Below, one piece after another: positions 1-6,291 of a stretch of 6,417 bases of DNA (position 1 is the stretch's first letter; the number at the start of each line of letters is the position of its first letter). A program made the translations under genes and the position numbers. The notes under the pieces are model-generated. The model ran no database searches and was not told the origin of the DNA. It worked only from the letters and a program-made list of their open reading frames with translations. Source of the stretch: Parafilimonas sp. (GTDB taxonomy: Bacteria > Bacteroidota > Bacteroidia > Chitinophagales > Chitinophagaceae); NCBI GenBank assembly GCA_023251275.1, contig JAHEZC010000160.1, positions 1 through 6,417 of the forward strand, written 5' to 3'.

Positions 1-151
1 CCCTGATAGCTTTATTAATGTGGTGACAATATTCTTGTAAACAATTGCAAAAACATTGTTCCCCCTATACGCTTTATGATTTTAAAATTTCAAACAGCTC
101 CTGAGGTGAAAGAAATTTTTTTTAAACGGCGCAAAAAATGAACGGACGATA
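1..151. other. Non-coding, downstream of the peptidase gene
   Basis: This AT-rich stretch lies 3' of the minus-strand peptidase gene and runs to the window edge. I see no open frame of protein-like composition on either strand. A 6-bp AT-rich inverted repeat (AACAAT at 40-45, ATTGTT at 55-60, 9-base loop) is present, but it is weak and has no T-run, so I do not call it a terminator. The minus-strand sequence just after the peptidase stop has T-runs without a GC stem before them. Confidence 0.5.
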
Positions 152-2095
152 TTACTTTAGTATACTGATTGTTTTATTCTCCTGCAATCCCCGATATTCG
201 AGGTAATAATTTCCTTCACTTAGAAAAGCAACTTTATTAAACTCAAAAGTATAGGAATTATTTTTTACAACATTCATTGATCTGGATTCAAGAATATTAC
301 CATTCACATCCATCAACCGTAAAATAATTTTCCCGCTTTCCGGAGCTTTTAATCGTGCTGTAAGACTATGTTGAACGGGAACAGGCGCCGCACGCAACCA
401 ATCGCTTTTCGTAAATATTTCATTTTTCAATTCAATACTTTTTGAAGCCGATGCGTCACTGTATTGGATAAAATACCTGCTGCTCTTTGCATCATCGGCT
501 ATGGCAAATTGCCTGCCAAATACTTCTTCTGTTTCTGTGGTAAGCTTATCAGCAGCGAGAACGATTCCTTTTTCATTCAGCAGCTTTAATGTCACTTCTC
601 CATCAACCTGCCCGATAAGCCGGATATTTATTTTGTTTGCAGCGGGATCATGAGTCGCAAACAACCACTCATTGCCGAAAGATTGCTGGTTTTTCAGTTT
701 CCTGAGATATAGGAAAGCTTTTTTCATATCGGGAATGCCATAACCAAAACGATCCGTCGGATTTGAATAGCGGTCACTATTGCGGTAAACAGCGTCCAAA
801 ATCGTCATGTTATTAAATTTGGGGAAAGCCTGCCATAAACAGGCAATCAGGCCATTGATATTTGGATTTGAAAATGAAGTTCCGCTTGCCGTGCTTACCG
901 CGGTAGCTGTGTAAACGACGGTATTCGAACCCACAGAAACAATATTGGGCTTTACTTTGCCGGGATAGCCATAACTGCTGAACGAAGCAATTCCTCCGCT
1001 CGTATTGATAGCGCCAACTGCACACACGCTGTCTGCATCCGCCGGGAAAATGATATATTTCCACGAAGTGGATCCCTCGTTGCCTGCACTGTTTGTTACG
1101 ATCATACCTTTTTTTGCTGCATAAGTTGCACCTTTTGAAATCATGGTACTGTTGTTATAAAAATTCGCATAGGTATGATTGAACGATGCATCATCAAACT
1201 GGAAATAACCAAGCGATGATGATATCATATCGGCGCCTGCACTGTCGGCAAATTCTGCAGCGGCCACCCAATTATGTTCTTCGATAGGATATTCAGAAGC
1301 GGTGTTCTCCCCGCGCAATAACCAAAAGCTTGCATGCGGCGCTGTACCTACCATTACGCCCGGAACATTAGCTGCAATTGTACTGAGGCAATATTCTCCA
1401 TGCGTATCATCTTCATTCACACTGTTATCAAAATCTACAAAATCTCTTTCTCCAAGTATGCGGCCAGCCTGTTGCACGCTGTCAAATGCCTTAGAGGTTT
1501 TATAGTGATAAAATCCGGCATCAATTATAGCGATAATAATACCCTTGCCTGTAAACCCTTTATCGTGAAGAAATTCGCCGTTGTGTATATGAACTTGATT
1601 ATAAGAATTACCATAATTAAATGTGGTCGTAACAGCATTTACTTCGGCCTTTTTAGTAAAAGGAGTAATCGTTTCTGATCTGAACTTATCCGGCAAAGGA
1701 TTAGAAATATTTTGCTGCAACTGCCCTATTGGTTGTGCAGTTTTCACAAAAGGCAAATTGCGAATTGCATTAATGGCGTTATTATCAGTACTGTTAATTA
1801 AAATTTGATTGAGCCATTTGGACTGGCTGAGATAGGTGACTGCACCTTGCGCCAATACCTGCTTAATATACGAAGGATTGACAGGCAGGTCACTGCTGTC
1901 AATAGCAATAGCATAGCGGTTTCTTCTTTTTCTTGCTTTCAATGAAAGGTACTTTGCAGATTTATCAAGCTTAAAAGGAGAATTGTTCTTATCTGTAAAC
2001 TGGACTATAAGCTTGGGATATTGTGCATGGACAGAAAAACATACAAGGAGGCAAATCAATAAGGCAAAAATAAGTTTTGGCATGTTTTGTTTCAT
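152..2095 (-). CDS. Secreted S8 subtilisin-like serine peptidase with type IX secretion sorting tail
   Basis: This 647-residue protein is an exported endopeptidase of the subtilase (S8) family. Residues 1-24 form a signal peptide (basic start, hydrophobic core, cleavage after SVHA with Gln25 next). Residues 26 to about 165 resemble the pro-region of Bacteroidota subtilases (KARKRR, DLPVNPSYI, SKWLNQ). The catalytic domain runs from about 170 to 465, with Asp192 in IIDAG, His232 in DDTHG, oxyanion-hole Asn339 in SAGNEG and Ser407 in GTSFSNP; the triad is complete. Residues 475-565 look like a beta-rich linker. Residues 570-647 resemble a type A type IX sorting domain (IILRLMDVNGNILES, LSEGNYYLEYR, basic end), which predicts release or surface anchoring through that system. 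Met1 has no clear Shine-Dalgarno sequence, and Met5 would give an equally good signal peptide. It is transcribed divergently from the CHU_C-domain gene. The substrate cannot be read from the sequence. Confidence 0.93.
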   Translation of the reverse strand: MKQNMPKLIFALLICLLVCFSVHAQYPKLIVQFTDKNNSPFKLDKSAKYLSLKARKRRNRYAIAIDSSDLPVNPSYIKQVLAQGAVTYLSQSKWLNQILINSTDNNAINAIRNLPFVKTAQPIGQLQQNISNPLPDKFRSETITPFTKKAEVNAVTTTFNYGNSYNQVHIHNGEFLHDKGFTGKGIIIAIIDAGFYHYKTSKAFDSVQQAGRILGERDFVDFDNSVNEDDTHGEYCLSTIAANVPGVMVGTAPHASFWLLRGENTASEYPIEEHNWVAAAEFADSAGADMISSSLGYFQFDDASFNHTYANFYNNSTMISKGATYAAKKGMIVTNSAGNEGSTSWKYIIFPADADSVCAVGAINTSGGIASFSSYGYPGKVKPNIVSVGSNTVVYTATAVSTASGTSFSNPNINGLIACLWQAFPKFNNMTILDAVYRNSDRYSNPTDRFGYGIPDMKKAFLYLRKLKNQQSFGNEWLFATHDPAANKINIRLIGQVDGEVTLKLLNEKGIVLAADKLTTETEEVFGRQFAIADDAKSSRYFIQYSDASASKSIELKNEIFTKSDWLRAAPVPVQHSLTARLKAPESGKIILRLMDVNGNILESRSMNVVKNNSYTFEFNKVAFLSEGNYYLEYRGLQENKTISILK

Positions 2096-2133
2096 ATTGC
2101 GCTGGTTTAATAAAAGGGAAGTTAGAGAGAATT

Positions 2134-2173
2134 ATTGAAATCCTTATTGATCCATTCTGATAAAATTGAAATC
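2134..2173. repeat. 9-bp direct repeat ATTGAAATC, two copies 31 bp apart
   Basis: ATTGAAATC occurs at 2134-2142 and again at 2165-2173, in the leader of the minus-strand peptidase gene. The two copies are three helical turns apart, so they would face the same side of the DNA. An overlapping inverted pair, AAATCCT (2138-2144) and AGGATTT (2174-2180), flanks the same interval. This could be an operator or leader structure, but in AT-rich DNA chance is a real alternative. Confidence 0.3.
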
Positions 2174-2290
2174 AGGATTTTTCTTATGCAATTTTAATAT
2201 GAAAGCATGATCTGCTGATATTATTTATTAAAGATAACCTGCAATAATATTTCAGTTTTGAAGTGATTTAATTAAAATACCCCCTGCCGG

Positions 2291-2298
2291 CAAATGTA
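2291..2298 (-). promoter_or_regulatory. Candidate Bacteroidota -7 promoter element (TACATTTG) for the peptidase gene
   Basis: Read on the minus strand this is TACATTTG, a full match to the TAnnTTTG -7 consensus known from Bacteroides and Flavobacterium. A TTTG that could act as the -33 element lies at 2313-2316, but the 14-bp spacing is shorter than the usual 17-23, which weakens the call. If used, it would give a leader of roughly 190 bases before the start codon at 2095. Confidence 0.3.
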
Positions 2299-2635
2299 TT
2301 CGCTGTCATGCACAAAATTTTTTGCATTGATTTATATCATTCATAAAATTCAAATGATGATCTCTGTAAGGAAAGCCATTCCGATCTTGTTCAGTTACAT
2401 AAAGAAAAGAATCATCCCTTGCTGCAATACCTGGTTTATTTTCATAAAAAGTTTGATATTTCTTTTTTCAAGCTGTCTTTTTGCTGAAGCATAAAATTAT
2501 TCACTATATTGAACCGCTGAACACAGATTTAATTCCATTAACACCGCGGAACTGATTATAATTAAAGCTGAATGGGAAACTCTGAGAAAAGCGATCTTCC
2601 TGCCTGCATAAACAGAAGAAAACTATTTTTATTTT

Positions 2636-4588
2636 ATGAGGTTGCTATCGCGGTTAAAGAATTTTCCTGCAATGAAATTTTCTGTACTCGCGGGGCTATT
2701 AATCTTATGGCTTCCCTTTTTTTCAAATGCCCAGTTATGCACGGGAAATTTAGGTGACCCAATTGTAAATATTATATTTGATTCTGCGCCATTGCCCTGG
2801 GGTACTACTTCTTATAATTCTGCCGGAGGCTGCCCTTCTAAGGGCGAATATTCAATCAGCAATCTGCTTTTGGGCTGTGAAAACAACAGTTGGTTTTTAC
2901 TTACCGGGGATCATACAAAAAATACAGGTGGCAAATGCATGGCAATAAACGCTCAAAACTTTTCAGGCAATGTATATACAACTGCTGCTGCCGCCTTATG
3001 CGGTAATACAACCTATCAGTTCGCAGCCTGGATTATGAATGTTGTAAAAAGTGGTGCATGCGGCGCAAACACTGTGTTACCCAATCTAACATTTATTGTT
3101 GAAACAATGTCCGGGGCACAATTGGCTGCTTATAACACCGGTGATATACCGCAGACCAGTGAAAAAACATGGAAGCAATACGGGCTTTTTTTTACTACAC
3201 CGGCAGATGTCAGTTCGCTGGTGCTGCGTATCGAAAGTAATGCTCAGGGTGAATGCGGAAATGCGTTCGCTATTGATGATATAACGCTTAAGGCGTGTGG
3301 CCCATCGGTTGTTGCCACACTTGACGGCGGGAATATTTCATATATAGATGTATGTGCAGGATATTCAAATCCGTTTATTCTGAATGCTACGTATTCCACT
3401 GGTTTTAGTGATCCGGTGGTCCAGTGGCAAAACAGTATTGATACAGGTAATACCTGGTTAGATATACCCGGAGCAAACACGACTACTTATGCAATCCCGG
3501 GAAGAAATTCTGGTGTTATTTTATACCGGATAGCAATTTCCGAGCGTGTAAATTTCAATTCTCCGCAATGCAGAATTGCCTCCAATTCCATCTGGACAAA
3601 TGTTCATCCGTTGCCAACCCACCTGCCAACAACCGATTTAATCGGATGCCTTGATAAAGACTTTGTACTTTCTGATCCAACCTATGTTCTGAAATATCGG
3701 TGGGCTGGTCCCAACGGATTTCAATCTGATATTCCTGCACCCATTATTAATAAAATACAATACAAGGATTCTGGATTGTACACGGTAATAATGACTGCTG
3801 ATTTTGGCTGTACTACAATAGATAGCTTCCGTTTGAAAATCTATCCTTCGTCAACAGTTTCAGTGATGCCGGTCCATTCAATTTGTGAAGGAACCAGCGT
3901 AAATCTTGATGCAACAGGAATTGGAAGTTTTAAATGGACGCCTGCCACCGGTTTGTCAAATGATACTATTGCAAACCCTGTATTGTATCCAAAAGATTCG
4001 ATCCAATATAAGGTTGTTCTTACTAATTCTTCTGGCTGCAGGGACTCGGCTTTGGTAAACATAAATGTTTATAAATATCCTGTCGCTGATGCGGGCCCCG
4101 ATAAAATAATTGTAAACGGCGATTCTGTTAATTTGAATGCATCAGCAGAAGGAACCTCTGTTAATTTTTACTGGTCTCCGCCTGTCTATATGGATAACAG
4201 TCATTTAATAAATCCAAAAGTCTATCCGCCTGAAGATGTTCTCTATACATTAAATGCGATTTCTACTGTCGGATGCGGTACAGCTATTTCTGATGTTAAG
4301 GTGACAGTTTATAATGACATTTATATTCCCAATGCCTTTACCCCGAATGGTGATGGAAAGAATGATGAGTTCAGAATATCAGCATTAGAAAACTATAAGC
4401 TGGTTAATTTGGTTATATATAATCGTTGGGGAGTATTGGTTTTTAAAGCAGCCAATTCATACAAAGGTTGGGATGGCAGGTTTAATGGAATATTGCAGCC
4501 TGTTGGAGCTTATGTATATAACCTGGAGTTGGAACGAGGATCCGGCAGGAGAATAGTAAAACAAGGAACGATTTTATTACTCCAATAA
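2636..4588 (+). CDS. Secreted modular protein with Ig/PKD-like repeats and C-terminal CHU_C (type IX secretion type B) domain
   Basis: This 650-residue exported protein is predicted to sit on the cell surface or be released. The signal peptide ends at SNA32 before Gln33. Residues 35-222 form a cysteine-rich domain (Cys 35, 66, 81, 101, 122, 142, 207, 221) whose pattern (TYQFAAWIMNV, YGLFFTTPA, AFAIDDITLKACGP) resembles jelly-roll, carbohydrate-binding-like modules in Bacteroidota surface proteins. Four Ig/PKD-like modules follow at about 225-325, 326-403, 404-479 and 480-558; the last begins with the typical ADAGPDK. Residues 559-650 are a canonical CHU_C domain (IPNAFTPNGDGKNDEF, IYNRWGVLVF, GWDGRFNG, PVGAYVYNL), the type B signal for type IX secretion. 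No catalytic domain is evident, so an adhesin or binding role is inferred. Met13 (2672) is an alternative start giving a more usual 20-residue signal peptide; neither start has a Shine-Dalgarno sequence. No terminator is visible downstream. Confidence 0.92.
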   Translation: MRLLSRLKNFPAMKFSVLAGLLILWLPFFSNAQLCTGNLGDPIVNIIFDSAPLPWGTTSYNSAGGCPSKGEYSISNLLLGCENNSWFLLTGDHTKNTGGKCMAINAQNFSGNVYTTAAAALCGNTTYQFAAWIMNVVKSGACGANTVLPNLTFIVETMSGAQLAAYNTGDIPQTSEKTWKQYGLFFTTPADVSSLVLRIESNAQGECGNAFAIDDITLKACGPSVVATLDGGNISYIDVCAGYSNPFILNATYSTGFSDPVVQWQNSIDTGNTWLDIPGANTTTYAIPGRNSGVILYRIAISERVNFNSPQCRIASNSIWTNVHPLPTHLPTTDLIGCLDKDFVLSDPTYVLKYRWAGPNGFQSDIPAPIINKIQYKDSGLYTVIMTADFGCTTIDSFRLKIYPSSTVSVMPVHSICEGTSVNLDATGIGSFKWTPATGLSNDTIANPVLYPKDSIQYKVVLTNSSGCRDSALVNINVYKYPVADAGPDKIIVNGDSVNLNASAEGTSVNFYWSPPVYMDNSHLINPKVYPPEDVLYTLNAISTVGCGTAISDVKVTVYNDIYIPNAFTPNGDGKNDEFRISALENYKLVNLVIYNRWGVLVFKAANSYKGWDGRFNGILQPVGAYVYNLELERGSGRRIVKQGTILLLQ

Positions 4589-4695
4589 ATTTCCAAAAGA
4601 ATTTTTATTTTAAAACTGTTGTATGCGATGTTTAAAAACCAGTGGCATATGCCGAATAATAACAAGGCCCGGCACAAAACAAAAGTATAGCAGAT

Positions 4696-4863
4696 TTAAA
4701 GTTTTTTAGCTGCATAATGTCCGCTAAGTACAGGAAATCCCGCTTTTAAAGCATTAAGATACGAAACAATAAATGCATCATGCGCAACGCTGTTAGTTAG
4801 TTGAAAACTTAACAAAAAAACAAAATTCACTATCGCCGTTTGCTCAGCATAAATGCTGGGAAT
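4696..4863 (-). pseudogene. Possible 3' remnant of a lost gene
   Basis: A minus-strand frame runs 55 codons between stops and ends at TAA (4696-4698). It has no ATG; a GTG at 4828-4830 would give 44 residues. The last 30 or so residues look like real protein (SVAHDAFIVSYLNALKAG, then FPVLSGHYAAKKL), with a balanced composition unlike the Lys/Asn/Ile-rich translations typical of AT-rich spacers. The upstream part is less protein-like. I recognise no family. It may be the surviving tail of a deleted gene, a very small gene with a GTG start, or a chance frame. Confidence 0.25.
4843..4860. repeat. Short inverted repeat (possible hairpin)
   Basis: CAGCAT and ATGCTG (4845-4850 and 4853-4858) are perfect inverted copies separated by two bases. 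One G-T wobble and one C-G pair extend the stem outward to 4843-4860. A transcript would probably fold with a four-base loop after opening the innermost pair. No T-run follows on either strand, so it does not look like an intrinsic terminator. It lies about 117 bp upstream of the 4977 start and could be a protein-binding palindrome or chance. Confidence 0.3.
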
Positions 4864-4976
4864 TTATGAATATCATCAAAAGACTAAAGCATGCATGATT
4901 TTTTTTTATTTTGCAAAAGGCTTCCTAATTTTAGCATACCTATTCAGAAACCATTTTATTCCAAAAAACCAGACTT

Positions 4977-5468
4977 ATGAAACAGAAATTCGTTCTTCTC
5001 CTGTTATCTGCAGCCATCTGCAGCCTTGTATCAGCACAAACTCTAAAAACATGGACCTGGGATACTTATAAAATGAAGTTCAAGCTTCCCAGCAATATGG
5101 CGGTACAGGAAAATAATGCAGATAAATTTGAAGCGACCAGTACTGCAATCGCCTTTGATATTTATCCCCGCAAAGGTGAGAATCTGACTTACTCAGGAAT
5201 GAAAAACGCGATAATTAACTGGGCCAGTCAAACAGGTCTCCGATACAATATCAATAATACCAGCGGTGATGAACAACCTATTTATCTTAAAAGTATAAAC
5301 GGCTATTGGGGATGCGCAATTGATGGCAGGAAGGATGGTTTTCCTACCTCAATTCTTTTGCTCATTGACCCGGATTTTCCGGATATAAGTTTTTATGTAT
5401 GGTTATCGTATTCAGATGACTATTACCATGATGCTGTGCAAATCTTAAAGAGCTTTGAACCCATGTAG
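4977..5468 (+). CDS. Small secreted protein of unknown function
   Basis: This 163-residue protein has a clear signal peptide (MKQKF start, hydrophobic core, cleavage after LVSA20 with Gln21 next), so it is exported to the periplasm or beyond. It has no lipobox; Cys15 lies within the hydrophobic core. The mature part of about 143 residues has no membrane segment and no type IX sorting tail. The early 'MKFKLPSNMAVQEN' stretch, a 'FDIYP' strand and the closing 'AVQILKSFEP' recall the layout of PsbP/Mog1-like periplasmic domains, but this is a weak impression and I assign no family. The start at 4977 is the only one giving the signal peptide, and it has no Shine-Dalgarno sequence. It is probably a single-gene unit: 388 bp from the gene upstream and convergent with the VOC gene downstream. 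A perfect 10-bp tandem repeat lies in the signal-peptide codons. Confidence 0.85.
   Translation: MKQKFVLLLLSAAICSLVSAQTLKTWTWDTYKMKFKLPSNMAVQENNADKFEATSTAIAFDIYPRKGENLTYSGMKNAIINWASQTGLRYNINNTSGDEQPIYLKSINGYWGCAIDGRKDGFPTSILLLIDPDFPDISFYVWLSYSDDYYHDAVQILKSFEPM
5006..5025 (+). repeat. Perfect 10-bp tandem repeat (2 x ATCTGCAGCC) in signal-peptide codons
   Basis: ATCTGCAGCC occurs twice back to back, at 5006-5015 and 5016-5025, covering codons 10-17 (Leu10 to Leu17) in the hydrophobic core of the signal peptide. The unit is not a multiple of three, so the two copies are read in different frames, and gain or loss of one copy would shift the reading frame. Two copies are few for real instability, so any regulatory meaning is speculative. 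Confidence 0.6.
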
Positions 5469-5622
5469 TAAAAATTAAATTTTCACTCGAAAAAGAACTT
5501 CAGCTTATTGCCGAAGAATATGTCATCAGCTTTGCAGAACTCATCTGAATTATTTCTAAGAAAAAGTGAATCAATAAAATTTTTAACCGGATAGCAGGTT
5601 TAAGTGAATCACGGGAAGCTTT
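5469..5622. other. Spacer between convergent genes, possibly with decayed coding sequence
   Basis: This 154-bp stretch lies between the stops of the small secreted protein (plus) and the VOC gene (minus). On the plus strand, 5471-5542 reads as a protein-like amphipathic string (KFSLEKELQLIAEEYVIS, then FAELI) ending in TGA. In another plus frame, 5520-5594 starts with ATG and encodes 24 residues (MSSALQNSSELFLRKS...). Neither has a clear start signal or a recognised family. The nearest thing to a hairpin is a 4-bp AACC/GGTT stem around 5585-5599, too weak to call a terminator. Confidence 0.4.
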
Positions 5623-6018
5623 CTATATGACAGGCGGACGACCAATTTCCCAGTGAAGTCCAAAAGGATCAACTAACCTTCCCAGCCTCCAGCCATGCTC
5701 TTCGCTCACCGGAAATATCTCTGTTGCCCCGGCTTGTATTGCTTTTGTAAAAAATTCATCAGGATTGGCGACAGATAATATCATGCGGATTGTGCCGCCG
5801 CCAAGTGTTTCCAGGCCGGGACTATCGGCATGGGTATCACTTACCCAAAACTCGGCACCATTGACTGAAAGTTTTACAATCGCATTCTTATCCGGGTCTT
5901 CGAGGCGATACGTTTCAACTGCTCCAAAAGCTGATTTGTAAAATTCAACTGCCTTTGCGCTACTGCGAACCGACAGCCAGGGTGCGATGGATATTGGTAT
6001 TGTTTCGGTAATGGTCAT
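5623..6018 (-). CDS. VOC family protein (glyoxalase/bleomycin resistance/PhnB-like)
   Basis: This 131-residue cytoplasmic protein has the length and pattern of a single-chain VOC (vicinal oxygen chelate) protein made of two beta-alpha-beta-beta-beta modules. The first module (about 8-62) contains 'APWLSVRSSAKAVEFYKSAFG' in pieces typical of PhnB-like members: APWLSV, then AVEFYKSAFGAVE. The second (about 75-128) contains ANPDEFFTKAIQAGAT and the hallmark LVDPFGLHWEIG. Glu124 in HWEIG sits at the usual final metal-ligand position. The usual first ligand position near Trp14 has no His, and the equivalent around Met79 is not His or Gln either, so metal binding may be reduced. VOC proteins include isomerases, dioxygenases and drug-binding proteins; the substrate cannot be inferred. 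The start at 6018 gives the full first strand. It is convergent with the gene before it and lies 273 bp downstream of the ExbD-like gene on the same strand, so it is probably transcribed alone. Confidence 0.88.
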   Translation of the reverse strand: MTITETIPISIAPWLSVRSSAKAVEFYKSAFGAVETYRLEDPDKNAIVKLSVNGAEFWVSDTHADSPGLETLGGGTIRMILSVANPDEFFTKAIQAGATEIFPVSEEHGWRLGRLVDPFGLHWEIGRPPVI

Positions 6019-6291
6019 TGAAATAAGAATTTGAGGACAATTAAGAGTAAATAAATGAATTGAATATAAAATAATAGTGAAATATTACGGCAACAAAAAA
6101 TTTCTCCATCTGTCCGTTACAATTTAAAATTAAGTTGCTTTGAATGCTGTCGCTTTATCTTGTTTTTATATCCCAAGATTATCTTTATTTCTCAGGCAAA
6201 TATCATTTTCGGATAACAGCATAGATTCATATACCTTTTTTATATTCAACAGATAAAACGAATCTGAAATCCGCAAACTCGCAAAATTTTA
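6019..6291. other. AT-rich intergenic region upstream of the VOC gene
   Basis: This spacer lies between the end of the ExbD-like gene and the start of the VOC gene, both on the minus strand, and should hold the VOC promoter. The best -7 candidate on the minus strand is GATATTTG (6196-6203), one mismatch from TAnnTTTG, without a convincing -33 partner. A 22-residue minus-strand frame starting at 6109 is rich in Phe, Tyr and Ile and is not called. No terminator with a GC stem is seen after the ExbD-like stop. Confidence 0.5.

Larger units (their letters stand above)
2096..2635. other. 540-bp intergenic region between divergent secreted-protein genes
   Basis: This AT-rich region should carry the promoters of both flanking genes. 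It has one full match to the Bacteroidota -7 element on the minus strand (2291-2298) and a 9-bp direct repeat (2134-2142 and 2165-2173). I found no full -7 match on the plus strand for the CHU_C-domain gene. A plus-strand frame at 2294-2494 would encode 66 residues rich in Ile, Phe, Lys and Tyr; this is what AT-rich non-coding DNA gives, so it is not called as a gene. No RNA gene or riboswitch fold is recognisable by eye. Confidence 0.6.
4589..4976. other. 388-bp intergenic region with possible gene remnant
   Basis: This stretch separates the CHU_C-domain gene from the small secreted-protein gene on the same strand. It contains a protein-like minus-strand frame (4696-4863, listed separately) and a small inverted repeat (4843-4860). 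A TAnnTTTG match on the minus strand at 4680-4687 points antisense into the CHU_C gene and lacks a -33 partner, so chance is likely. Upstream of the 4977 start, TTATTTTG (4906-4913) and TAATTTTA (4926-4933) are one-mismatch -7 candidates without proper -33 partners. No terminator with a GC stem and T-run is visible after 4588. Confidence 0.55.

Noticed and set aside
40..60. AACAAT/ATTGTT inverted repeat as terminator of the peptidase gene
   Set aside because: The stem is AT-rich with a nine-base loop, and no T-run follows on the minus strand.
813..1808. Several frames of 60-114 residues overlapping the peptidase gene
   Set aside because: They lie inside a clearly coding gene with an intact catalytic triad and show no domain features of their own.
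2294..2494. 66-residue plus-strand frame in the divergent intergenic region
   Set aside because: Its composition is dominated by Ile, Phe, Lys and Ser, as expected of AT-rich non-coding DNA. It shows no motif or conserved pattern, and the minus-strand promoter candidate overlaps its start.
4680..4687. TAnnTTTG match on the minus strand pointing into the CHU_C-domain gene
   Set aside because: It has no -33 partner and no gene to drive in the sense direction; one such match by chance is expected in this much AT-rich spacer.
6041..6109. 22-residue minus-strand frame upstream of the VOC gene
   Set aside because: It is very short, rich in Phe, Tyr and Ile, and shows no ribosome binding signal or recognisable pattern.
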